A DNA stretch of 9,678 bases from an uncultured Desulfovibrio sp. (GTDB lineage Bacteria; Desulfobacterota; Desulfovibrionia; Desulfovibrionales; Desulfovibrionaceae), in the NCBI GenBank assembly GCA_946490455.1, contig CAMLXE010000043.1, forward strand, positions 1-9,678, written 5' to 3'. The position numbers and the translations under genes are program-made. The notes beneath the pieces were generated by a model. That model had not been told where the DNA came from. It ran no database searches and worked only from the letters and a program-made list of their open reading frames with translations. This document shows, piece by piece, positions 1 through 6,418 of the stretch (the first letter of the stretch is position 1; each line of letters starts with the position of its first letter).

Positions 1-53
1 TTGAGGTGGTAGTGGGAATTCCTGTGCGGGTTCGAGTCCCGCCCTCGGCACCA
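1..53 (+). tRNA. tRNA-Leu(GAG), 3' part only
   Basis: The 5' half lies outside the window. The sequence begins in the anticodon loop (TTGAGGT, anticodon GAG at 3-5), followed by the 3' side of the anticodon stem (GGTAG), a long class II variable arm, the T arm (GCGGG TTCGAGT CCCGC), the 3' acceptor strand CCTCGGC, discriminator A and an encoded CCA at 51-53. The long variable arm and the GAG anticodon fit leucine. The gene reads CTC/CTT leucine codons. A strong terminator follows within 11 bases, so this is the last gene of its transcript. Confidence 0.93.
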
Positions 54-63
54 TGTCGAAGAT

Positions 64-106
64 AAAGCCCGTTAAGATTTATGGTCTTAACGGGCTTTGT
101 TTTTGT
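64..106 (+). terminator. Rho-independent terminator after tRNA-Leu
   Basis: A perfect 14-bp stem (64-77 with 85-98) closes a 7-nt loop and runs straight into a T-rich tail (TTTGTTTTTG, 96-105). It ends the tRNA transcript. No gene is seen on the minus strand that would use it in the other direction. Confidence 0.93.
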
Positions 107-686
107 TCGCGGTAGCTGCTGTTCGTGAGTGGCGGATCTCTTGAACCTGTATTTCCTACGATTCACGAATTCCGAGAGCAAAGTTCTGCCATGCAGGCGA
201 TTCGGAAGATGATGACATTGGCTACTTCTGGCTGAAGGGGATTCAATTCCTTTATCGTTGAGGAAAACGAAAACAGTTTTGCCTCCGTAAGGCACTTTGA
301 CCGTATGCCTGTCGATGCGCAGAAGCTGCGACTCAGGGCAACATTCTCGTTCACTCGTCACTGCTCCCCCCGGACTGGCGAGAACGAATCAAAAATAAGT
401 AATATTGAGGTGCAGTGTTCCCTGGCTGTAGCGTTGCGTGGAAGGAATACTGAGCCTCCACCTGGGTTGCGTGCTGCCCGGATTCAACAGATGCAACAGA
501 TTGTCCGGATGTTTTGGCGAGATGGTCTGATATGTTGCAGTTACCATGGTGTGCATCGTAGTGTTCTGGAAAACGTGGCATCGGTCAGGGGATCTTTCTT
601 CATGCATGACAGATTATTTTCTTGACGTGCGTGAGAAGCTGTGCAGGTGTGAAGGGTAACGACCGTATCTTTAAGGTGAGTCTGGT
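107..686. other. Intergenic stretch with no convincing gene
   Basis: About 580 bases between the tRNA terminator and the HAF-type gene. Open frames of 60-106 codons occur on both strands (for example 305-625 plus, 351-581 minus and 389-607 minus), but they overlap one another, lack good ribosome binding sites and their translations are recognisable as no family. A TTGACG hexamer at 622-627 could be a -35 box for the downstream gene, but no fair -10 box stands 16-18 bases after it. The stretch may be a decayed gene next to a tRNA or a long leader. I see no integrase remnant and no repeat of the tRNA 3' end elsewhere in the window. Confidence 0.5.
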
Positions 687-2234
687 ATGACGTTTTTTTT
701 ACAGTGTGCCAGTCGATGGAGCCGATGTGCTTTTCCCGTTCTGGCGGCAGTTCTGTATTTGTATCTTGGAACGGGATTATGCAGAGCCTCAAAGGATACT
801 CCTGTTTCAGAATGGAAAGCCATGAGCATGATACCACAGTCTTCCAGCAGTTCCAGAACGGCTATGGCTGGTTTTGTCATGGATATGCTACCACTTCTTG
901 GGGAAAATGGGCGAATCCTGTCCATTGCCCCAGGCTGCCGTGCAGTTACCGGTATTCTTGATGGTAAACCTTTTGTCTGGAGCCGGGATGCTGGCATGAT
1001 ATGTCTTGTCCCTCCGGAAAGATACTATGGCATGGGAAGGTTTCTGAGCGACGACGGTCGGGTCATGGCGGGATTTGTAACAATCAACCGTGAGAGATAT
1101 CCCATTGATAACAGCGTGGCATGGACTCGTCCCGGTTTTCTCTGGAAACGCGGCGAAGGCACTCACGGCATGCTTGAACATGGTATTGTGGATGTTGAGT
1201 GGTTTGGTCTTTCGGCTGATGGCCGGGTTGCGCTTGGGTATGGGAAGGAGCCCATTCCCGGGGCTCCCGCGGCAGATGCGCCCTGGGAGGAACAGGAACG
1301 CTTTGCCAATACCCCGGAGGGAAAGGCTGCCAGAAGCCGGGGGAATCTGGATCACCGCTCGTTCTGGTTCAGCGTGCGGGATCGCAGACAGCCCGGCGAG
1401 ATTCCGGGATTCGAGTATCCACAGTTTCTGCCTGAGAGAGTCCTGAGCCGCGACGGGAAAAAGGTCTTGTTGCGTAAGAGCAATTCCACCTTCATTCTTG
1501 ATCTTCGGACAGGAGAGAGGCGTGAGCTGACTTTTGGTGGAGCCGTACCTCTTTCGGGGCTTCCTGTGCAGGAAAAGAATCTGGTCCGGGCCGGAGATCC
1601 GAAAAATCCTCTCTTTCGTTGGGGAAAAAGCAAATATATGACAGGGGTTCGCTCACAGCACAGGCTCATTCCCGAATCCTTTCTGGGGGAAGAAGCTCCG
1701 GACAGCCCCATGCATCGCGACTGGCTTGTCAAGGAGACGTTCTTTTGTGTTCCGAACTTCGATGCGAGCTTTTTCGCCTGCTATGTTACCCTGAAATCCA
1801 GAGAAAATAACAGTAATTGGGTGAATCATGCCCGTTCCAGATTCCATCTCAACGTGATTGTGCGTCTTGATGACGAGGGCAATGGAATTCCCATTGATGA
1901 CGATTATGGCAGTGGAGGACCGTGGGGAATTGACATCAGCGATGACGGAAAGACCGTTCTGTACATGAAGAGCAATGAGGTCTGGATATGGAATGAGGAT
2001 TTCCGCCTTCCGGGGAGAACCGTTCCTGATCCGGTGCGCCTTGTCGATTATCTGGAGGCAGCGGGACTTGTCGTTCCCTTCGAGCGTTCCGTGACGCAGG
2101 CTGTCATGAGTCCGGACGGGCGTTGCTTCTATGGAGAGCTGGCCAGAGAGGGGAGTGAGGCTCCCTTCCCCTGGGAAGTCTTTCTTGCCTGTATGGGCAA
2201 GGTACCACCGCCCGACTGGGAGAAGGCAGAATGA
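687..2234 (+). CDS. Exported HAF-like repeat / beta-propeller-like protein
   Basis: A 515-aa protein of unknown role. The start is supported by AAGGTGAG 6 bases upstream of the ATG. Residues 1-35 look like a signal peptide: arginines at 10 and 13, a hydrophobic core at 15-30, and a possible cleavage after Ala34. The Cys at 32 is in a poor lipobox. The body carries repeated blade-like motifs with a DG turn: LSDDGRVMAGF (120-130), LSADGRVALGYG (175-186), LSRDGKKVLLR (253-263), ISDDGKTVLYM (417-427) and MSPDGRCFYG (474-483). Companion segments such as PFVWSRDAGM (95-104) resemble the HAF motif, and a helix-like LVDYLEAAGL (452-461) precedes the last blade, as in HAF-repeat proteins. This suggests a periplasmic or surface beta-propeller. 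No catalytic residues are recognised. A run of eight T (693-700) lies in codons 3-5. The gene is convergent with the autotransporter. Certain as a gene; the family call is moderate. Confidence 0.88.
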   Translation: MTFFLQCASRWSRCAFPVLAAVLYLYLGTGLCRASKDTPVSEWKAMSMIPQSSSSSRTAMAGFVMDMLPLLGENGRILSIAPGCRAVTGILDGKPFVWSRDAGMICLVPPERYYGMGRFLSDDGRVMAGFVTINRERYPIDNSVAWTRPGFLWKRGEGTHGMLEHGIVDVEWFGLSADGRVALGYGKEPIPGAPAADAPWEEQERFANTPEGKAARSRGNLDHRSFWFSVRDRRQPGEIPGFEYPQFLPERVLSRDGKKVLLRKSNSTFILDLRTGERRELTFGGAVPLSGLPVQEKNLVRAGDPKNPLFRWGKSKYMTGVRSQHRLIPESFLGEEAPDSPMHRDWLVKETFFCVPNFDASFFACYVTLKSRENNSNWVNHARSRFHLNVIVRLDDEGNGIPIDDDYGSGGPWGIDISDDGKTVLYMKSNEVWIWNEDFRLPGRTVPDPVRLVDYLEAAGLVVPFERSVTQAVMSPDGRCFYGELAREGSEAPFPWEVFLACMGKVPPPDWEKAE

Positions 2235-2308
2235 AGAATGGATTTCCTGTACGCCTGTTCGATCTCCGCGGCAGGGATCCGTTTGCAGCCCGAATCGGAT
2301 TCCTTTGA
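2231..2308 (+). CDS. Possible 25-aa ORF coupled to the HAF-like gene
   Basis: An ATG overlaps the stop of the preceding gene as ATGA, with GGAGAAGG 4 bases upstream, an arrangement typical of translational coupling. The product would be a 25-aa basic peptide (MKNGFPVRLFDLRGRDPFAA and five more residues) with no transmembrane stretch. I recognise no family. It could equally be chance, or the start of a gene whose remainder has been lost, since the 290 bases that follow contain no clear coding frame. Confidence 0.2.
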   Translation: MKNGFPVRLFDLRGRDPFAARIGFL

Positions 2309-2533
2309 GCGCGTCCGTCGTCCTGCGAAAAATTTTTGAGGATGGGCTTCACAGACATTGTTTGAATGTGTTCTGTTGAACAGTGACAAACCGAAAAGGC
2401 ATATCAGATTGAGGACAAGATGTTTTGTTGTGATGAAGGGTTACGTCTGACAGAATGTGGCGTGGAAAAGCCTCTCGCAGCAAGTGGGTACAGGGAAGCT
2501 GTTCACTCTCGGTGAGATTGATGGACAGGAGAC
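2309..2533. other. Intergenic stretch between convergent genes
   Basis: Noncoding sequence between the HAF-like gene and the shared terminator. Only overlapping, unrecognisable short frames are present. I see no terminator directly behind the plus-strand gene, so its transcript probably runs on to the hairpin at 2538-2572. Confidence 0.5.
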
Positions 2534-2584
2534 AAAATGCCGCGGGAAGAGAAATGGCAGCTTCCCGCGGCAGATCATTTTTTT
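2534..2584. terminator. Bidirectional terminator between convergent surface genes
   Basis: A perfect 12-bp GC-rich stem (TGCCGCGGGAAG, 2538-2549, with 2561-2572) and an 11-nt loop. On the minus strand the hairpin starts 24 bases after the autotransporter stop and is followed by TTTTG. On the plus strand it is followed, after GATCA, by seven T (2578-2584). It most likely ends the autotransporter transcript and can also stop readthrough from the HAF-like gene. Confidence 0.85.
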
Positions 2585-2596
2585 AGAGTGCAGGTG

Positions 2597-4867
2597 CTAG
2601 AAGGAATAGCGCAGACCAACAGTACCACGCCATTCTTCGTCGATGGTGGCGCCTTCGGTCCGCTCCACGTCGATCCATGCGTAAACGGCGTCTGTCAGGC
2701 GGATGTTGCTACCAATGCCGTATTCGACCCAGGTGTCGTCGCCGTCCAGCTTGTAGGTGTTGAGCATTCCGTTATTTTGACCTGAAATTTTGGCATCGCC
2801 CATGAACTGCTGCACCACGGAGGCGCGGGCATAGATGTCGCCTCTGTCGTCAGGGAGCTTGAAGCCGGCAGCGAGACCTGCCCGACCGATGAGGCTGTCG
2901 GTATCATCAATGTCGTAGCGGGCGGAACCGAGACCGAACTTGTCGCCTTCGATATAGGTGTAGGCGAGTTCTGCCTGTGGTTCGAGGTAGAACAGTTCGT
3001 TCAGATCGACGCGCCAGCCTACTTCGCCGGAGAGCGAGGCAACAAGGCTGTCCAGAGTGCCGTCATGACCATCCACACTCATGTCGGTCCTGAAGGTTCC
3101 GATGCGTCCCACCACGTCGGCAAAAAGGCCGTTTTGAGCCATCCAGACACCATAGCCGGCGAGAGCCACGCCTTCCATGTCGGACGAGCCACGGCTGTGG
3201 TCGATGTCTCCATGCGTGAAGCTTGCGGCAAGACCAAGGCGAACATTCTGTCCCGCTGCGGTATCCGCACCAATCTGGATAGTATTGAAATTATTGGTCA
3301 GTCCACTGTCTCCCTTGAGTTTGCCTCCATCCCAGCGAACCCACAGACCGTGTTCACCGTTTGCAGAACGGAGATCTCCCATCCGTTTGCGCAGATCGTT
3401 TGTCAGAATGCGGTCAAGGGCAACGGAAGAAACGGATGCCGTTTCCAGAGCCGCTTCCATCACCCTGTTTTTGCCCATACTGGTATTGCCGTCCGGCCCA
3501 ATGGTCAGAGCACCGTTTACAAGTCCCTCGTCCACGTTTCCGGTCACCGTGAGACTCCTGTCATCTGAGGAAACTTGTTGAACAAGGGTGGCTGCCTGTT
3601 CGGCCGTGAGATCGTCCGAAGTTACACCAGTCAGATTGACATTAAGCGAGGCATTCTGTGCCGTCCCGGCTGTCAGGCTACCAGCCTGCCCGTTGTCCAC
3701 GGCCATGTTCACCGTACCGGAACCGGTCAGCTTGTCAACCTGTACATCAACTTCAGGGTTCAGATTGACAACGCCGTCATTCATGGAAAGATTGTTCAGG
3801 GGGGCCTGCATGGTGCCCGCCCCCCCGTCATCGACGGTTGCAATGGCCGTTGGCGTCCATGTGGCTCCGTCATTGAGAGCCAGCAACATGCCGGAGACTG
3901 AAAGCTTGTCGTCTGCAGGTTTCTTGTCCTCTCCGTAGGTTATGGAAGCATTGCCGTTCCACCAGGAATCCGTACCGTTCAGCGTTACATCGACAATGGC
4001 GTCAACTTTCGTACCGGACGATTTGTCATGGTAGTTGAAGTCGATGTTTCCGTTCATCTGCACGGTTCCGGTTCCCGACTTGTTGATGAGGACAGCCGCG
4101 TCACCTCGTGCAACCACGGCGTTTCCTGTACCTCCCCGGGTATTGACATAGAGATCACCATCGATATTGATCTTCCCCTGGGACAGCGCGACAATGGCTG
4201 TCGCCTTTCCGGGATCGCCATCAGTCACATCGATAAAGGTCTGACCCGCGTCAATATTGATGGTAGCCACGGGCCCGGTGGCCGTAGTGGTGCTGTTCTG
4301 TGCAAATATACCGTAAGTATAGTCATTTTCGGAGTGGGACCTTACAGACAGCGTATCGGTATAGATATTGATTTCGCCGCCACTGGCATTGGGTCCTCCA
4401 TATTGCGAAGTCGAATTGGCGTAGGCCCATATTGCCGTACTGAACCCGGTATTCGTCACATCAACAGAGAAGGAGCTGGTTCTTTTGTCCGCACTTCCGA
4501 TGTTGATTCGTGGAACAGCCTTATCGGTAAAGCTTGATGCGGACAGGCCTATGGTATTACCAGCCGGGTTATTCGTATTGGTTTTAAGAGAAATATTGTC
4601 GCCGGTAAAATTGAGTGTACCTGCTGAGCCGAGGTATGCCTGTGCGTATACGATTCGGGTATCATCACCATTGTAGGCAATGTCTCCGGAAATGGTTTCT
4701 TCTTGCCCCTGAAGAGCCTTATACTGGTCGGCTTCCGCTACAGATGCTCCGCCCATGACCAGCATACCGGCCACGGCCAGAGAGCCGAATACATTCATAA
4801 GGTTGCATTTTTTCAGAACCGATCTGTACCGGTTGACAAGGTTGGTGATCGCGCCTTTGGTCATCAT
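2597..4867 (-). CDS. Type Va autotransporter with beta-helix-like passenger
   Basis: A 756-aa outer-membrane protein that should carry its own passenger to the cell surface. The start is fixed by GAGGAGGA lying 5 bases before the first of two ATG codons. The open frame continues 63 codons further upstream without a ribosome binding site. Residues 1-46 form an extended basic signal peptide (n-region with R13, R15, K19, K20; hydrophobic core 26-40; likely cleavage after AEA at 46). Residues 47 to about 480 are a Gly/Asn/Thr/Asp-rich passenger with repeated short beta strands (such as EINIYTD, ATINIDA, KINIDGD), typical of a right-handed beta-helix. Residues about 500-756 are the autotransporter barrel, starting near HGLWVRWDGG and ending GTVGLRYSF, with the terminal Phe read by the BAM machinery. 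The mature protein contains no cysteine. No protease or lipase motif is seen, so an adhesin-like role is the default guess. The barrel call is strong; the function is unknown. Confidence 0.95.
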   Translation of the reverse strand: MMTKGAITNLVNRYRSVLKKCNLMNVFGSLAVAGMLVMGGASVAEADQYKALQGQEETISGDIAYNGDDTRIVYAQAYLGSAGTLNFTGDNISLKTNTNNPAGNTIGLSASSFTDKAVPRINIGSADKRTSSFSVDVTNTGFSTAIWAYANSTSQYGGPNASGGEINIYTDTLSVRSHSENDYTYGIFAQNSTTTATGPVATINIDAGQTFIDVTDGDPGKATAIVALSQGKINIDGDLYVNTRGGTGNAVVARGDAAVLINKSGTGTVQMNGNIDFNYHDKSSGTKVDAIVDVTLNGTDSWWNGNASITYGEDKKPADDKLSVSGMLLALNDGATWTPTAIATVDDGGAGTMQAPLNNLSMNDGVVNLNPEVDVQVDKLTGSGTVNMAVDNGQAGSLTAGTAQNASLNVNLTGVTSDDLTAEQAATLVQQVSSDDRSLTVTGNVDEGLVNGALTIGPDGNTSMGKNRVMEAALETASVSSVALDRILTNDLRKRMGDLRSANGEHGLWVRWDGGKLKGDSGLTNNFNTIQIGADTAAGQNVRLGLAASFTHGDIDHSRGSSDMEGVALAGYGVWMAQNGLFADVVGRIGTFRTDMSVDGHDGTLDSLVASLSGEVGWRVDLNELFYLEPQAELAYTYIEGDKFGLGSARYDIDDTDSLIGRAGLAAGFKLPDDRGDIYARASVVQQFMGDAKISGQNNGMLNTYKLDGDDTWVEYGIGSNIRLTDAVYAWIDVERTEGATIDEEWRGTVGLRYSF

Positions 4868-5199
4868 GGTTGTCCTCCTCAAATGACACGTTGTCTCTGA
4901 TCGCAGAATCCTTCCTGCCTTTTGTCTGACAGCATCCTGACAATTGGTTTCGACCCCATCGTCATTCGGCATCAGCAGCATGATCCCAGCATGGCTGCAG
5001 AAAGCGGTGGAAAAGTTCTCACATGCGAGCGCCTGCCATTTCGCCTTTGAAAGCAACGTGTTCTGTGAAAAATGTTCCCTTGTGCCAGTGGATTCGGAAT
5101 GTTCTCCTCTATTCCTTCCGTATCGACAGGCAGAGCCATTCTGTGGACCCTCCAGTTTTCGGTCGCCTGTCTGAACAAACGGATCAGAACCGGTTCGTT
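4868..5199. other. Upstream region of the autotransporter, no gene seen
   Basis: Noncoding sequence expected to hold the autotransporter promoter and leader. On the minus strand the ribosome binding site GAGGAGGA is at 4880-4873. A short inverted repeat TTGTC...GACAA (4922-4926 and 4939-4943) and repeated TGTCAG/CTGACA words lie about 55-75 bases before the start codon and could bind a regulator, but the repeat is too short to be sure. I find no convincing -35/-10 pair. Frames open through this stretch (for example 4972-5337 minus) have no family resemblance. Confidence 0.4.
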
Positions 5200-5466
5200 A
5201 TGCGAACAGATCGATCGTTGCCTTGGCAGTGCGGTCAGAAGCGGATGTTCATGGGAGTGTGTGCAGCAGGCTTGTTGTTTGTGATCATTTCGCCGGGATG
5301 TTTCTCCTTTGCTGGCGGCCAAACATTTCGTGCGCACAAATCCAGACTTCGCATGATTTCCGGTACAAGCAGAATGTCATGCACAGGTCACAGAAGTGGC
5401 ATCTGTGAAGGACAGTTGGTGATGGCCTTGCTGCTCTTTTGGAACTCCGTATCTGCTACTCGTTGA
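5200..5466 (+). CDS. Doubtful 89-aa ORF with a signal-peptide-like start
   Basis: The frame beginning at the ATG at 5200 has a basic N-terminus (Arg2, Arg5, Lys14, Arg15), a hydrophobic core (VCAAGLLFVIISPG, residues 20-33) and a possible signal peptidase site near SFAGG, followed by only about 50 unremarkable residues. No ribosome binding site is evident and no family is recognised. It may be a small exported protein, the 5' fragment of a broken gene for an exported protein, or chance. The N-terminus loosely resembles that of the exported protein at 687-2234 (QC, basic pair, AA-containing core, GxC), which would fit a decayed relative, but this is weak. Confidence 0.22.
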   Translation: MRTDRSLPWQCGQKRMFMGVCAAGLLFVIISPGCFSFAGGQTFRAHKSRLRMISGTSRMSCTGHRSGICEGQLVMALLLFWNSVSATR

Positions 5467-5523
5467 TTTAATGGGGCCGGACGGCTAAAGTTGGGTTGTC
5501 ATGTCGTAACTTCAACCGCTCAC

Positions 5524-5675
5524 AAGACTTTTACCTATATTTTAACTAAAATCACATAAATACGATAAAAAGTCTTATTTTGAATAAAAAATAATTACTG
5601 ATTTATTTTAGTATGTTTTGTTTAGTTTGGCGGTATATTTTAGGTAAATGTTTGGGGCATAGGAACTTTTACCTA
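5524..5675. promoter_or_regulatory. AT-rich control region with repeated operator-like elements
   Basis: A sharply AT-rich stretch directly before the XRE regulator gene. The 11-mer ACTTTTACCTA occurs exactly twice (5527-5537 and 5665-5675, the second ending at the start codon), and the core TTTACCTA appears a third time in inverted orientation (TAGGTAAA, 5641-5648). A 9-bp inverted repeat AAGACTTTT/AAAAGTCTT (5524-5532 and 5568-5576) flanks a 14-base palindrome ATTTTAACTAAAAT (5539-5552, 12 of 14 positions symmetric). A possible promoter is TTGAAT (5580-5585), 18 bases, TATTTT (5604-5609). This fits autoregulation by the encoded XRE protein: the copies nearest the gene would overlap the leader and the ribosome binding region. 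The repeats are seen directly; the binding protein is inferred. Confidence 0.6.
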
Positions 5676-6125
5676 ATGAAAACATTGGGAGATCGTATTC
5701 GATTTATTCGAGGGATGACTAGCCAGGTACAGTTTGCAGCTAGTCTTGAAATTGCCCAGACAAAGTTGAGCCGTTACGAACGGAATACCACCGTTCCTGA
5801 TCTGGAGTTTCTGGTTCGACTGTCTCAGAAATATTCCGTCTCACTGGAATGGCTCATCACAGGCAACGCAAGCAGAGAATCTCCACAGACGTTGGGGGAA
5901 GCCGCAGAGGGATTGAACGCAGATGGCCATGCTGATGAGGCTTCTTCAATGCTGTCTGTTCCTGGACTTCAGCAGGAACTGGCAATGGAGAGGATGGAAC
6001 GTCGTGAACTGACAGCAGAAAATCGCAAGCTTCATCAGGAGAAGGAAGCGCTGTTGCGCGAGAATGGAGAATTGCGGGAAAAGGTCGCCAGACTGGAAGA
6101 GCGCAAGAATCATTTGTCGCATTGA
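5676..6125 (+). CDS. XRE-family regulator with C-terminal coiled coil
   Basis: A 149-aa DNA-binding protein. Residues 4-62 form a lambda-repressor-like HTH_3 domain: LGDRIRFIRG, then VQFAASLEIAQTKLSRYERN with the recognition helix around AQTKLSRYER (27-36), then the typical VPDLEFLVRLSQKYSVSLEWLITG (40-63). A hydrophilic linker (64-97) leads to a charged heptad-like coiled coil from about 98 to 146, rich in Glu, Arg and Leu, probably for dimerisation. No peptidase domain is present, so it is not a LexA/CI-type self-cleaving repressor. I chose the start at 5676 because the domain begins there and the in-frame extension to 5613 adds an unlikely hydrophobic piece and would run through the inverted operator copy. 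The ribosome binding site is poor (AGGAA, about 10 bases upstream). Repeats around the start suggest autoregulation. It is convergent with the operon to the right; its other targets are not known. Confidence 0.88.
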   Translation: MKTLGDRIRFIRGMTSQVQFAASLEIAQTKLSRYERNTTVPDLEFLVRLSQKYSVSLEWLITGNASRESPQTLGEAAEGLNADGHADEASSMLSVPGLQQELAMERMERRELTAENRKLHQEKEALLRENGELREKVARLEERKNHLSH

Positions 6126-6151
6126 ATGAGGAAATGGGATGACGCTTCATG

Positions 6152-6185
6152 ATCATTCAACAGATGGATGCGCATGTTGAGTGAT
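6152..6185 (+). repeat. Hairpin downstream of the regulator gene
   Basis: An 11-bp stem with one G-U pair (ATCATTCAACA, 6152-6162, with TGTTGAGTGAT, 6175-6185) and a 12-nt loop, 26 bases after the stop of the XRE gene. No T tract follows immediately; a T-rich patch (TATATTTTCTTCTT) begins about 20 bases later. It may help to end or protect the regulator mRNA, but it is not a standard terminator. Confidence 0.4.
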
Positions 6186-6237
6186 GGTGTGAAACCTCGC
6201 CATATATTTTCTTCTTCCATTACTGGATGGCAGACAT

Positions 6238-6267
6238 AAAAAAAGACCTCCACCGTTGGGGGATGTT
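6238..6267 (-). terminator. Possible terminator of the Ehr-type operon
   Basis: Read on the minus strand, an imperfect hairpin (CCCCCA...TGGAGG with one mismatch, around 6262-6247) is followed by TCTTTTTTT (6246-6238). It lies about 150 bases after the last gene of the minus-strand operon and before the convergent XRE gene, where a terminator is expected. The mismatch in the stem makes the call tentative. Confidence 0.42.
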
Positions 6268-6377
6268 CCTTGAGAAGAGAGCCGGTAGTGAATGATTCCC
6301 GGCAGTATCTTGCATGGAGCGGGTGCAGACGTCCTCCGGGGATGGATGACGGCGGCTTTGGGATTTATTGGGAAGGC

Positions 6378-6409
6378 TGGAGAGGTCATCCTGTCTGGAG
6401 ACCTCTCCA
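6378..6409 (-). repeat. Hairpin just after the small-subunit gene
   Basis: A perfect 10-bp stem (TGGAGAGGTC, 6378-6387, with 6400-6409) and a 12-nt loop begins 9 bases after the stop codon of the ferredoxin-NuoB gene. On the minus strand there is no T tract behind it, so it is better seen as a 3' mRNA-protecting hairpin or a weak terminator acting with the T tract at 6238-6244. Confidence 0.5.
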
Positions 6410-6418
6410 CTGGGCAGC

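Noticed and set aside
3065..3568. Long plus-strand frames across the autotransporter (also 4028-4537, 3588-3938)
   Set aside because: They are antisense to a clear coding sequence, have no ribosome binding site and their translations look like no family.
4868..5056. Upstream extension of the autotransporter to an ATG at 5056
   Set aside because: The added 63 residues put the signal peptide in the middle of the protein and no ribosome binding site precedes the distal ATG, while GAGGAGGA stands right before the ATG at 4867.
5613..5675. Upstream start of the XRE regulator at 5613
   Set aside because: The extra 21 residues are not part of an HTH domain and the stretch contains the inverted operator-like copy; the domain starts naturally at 5676.
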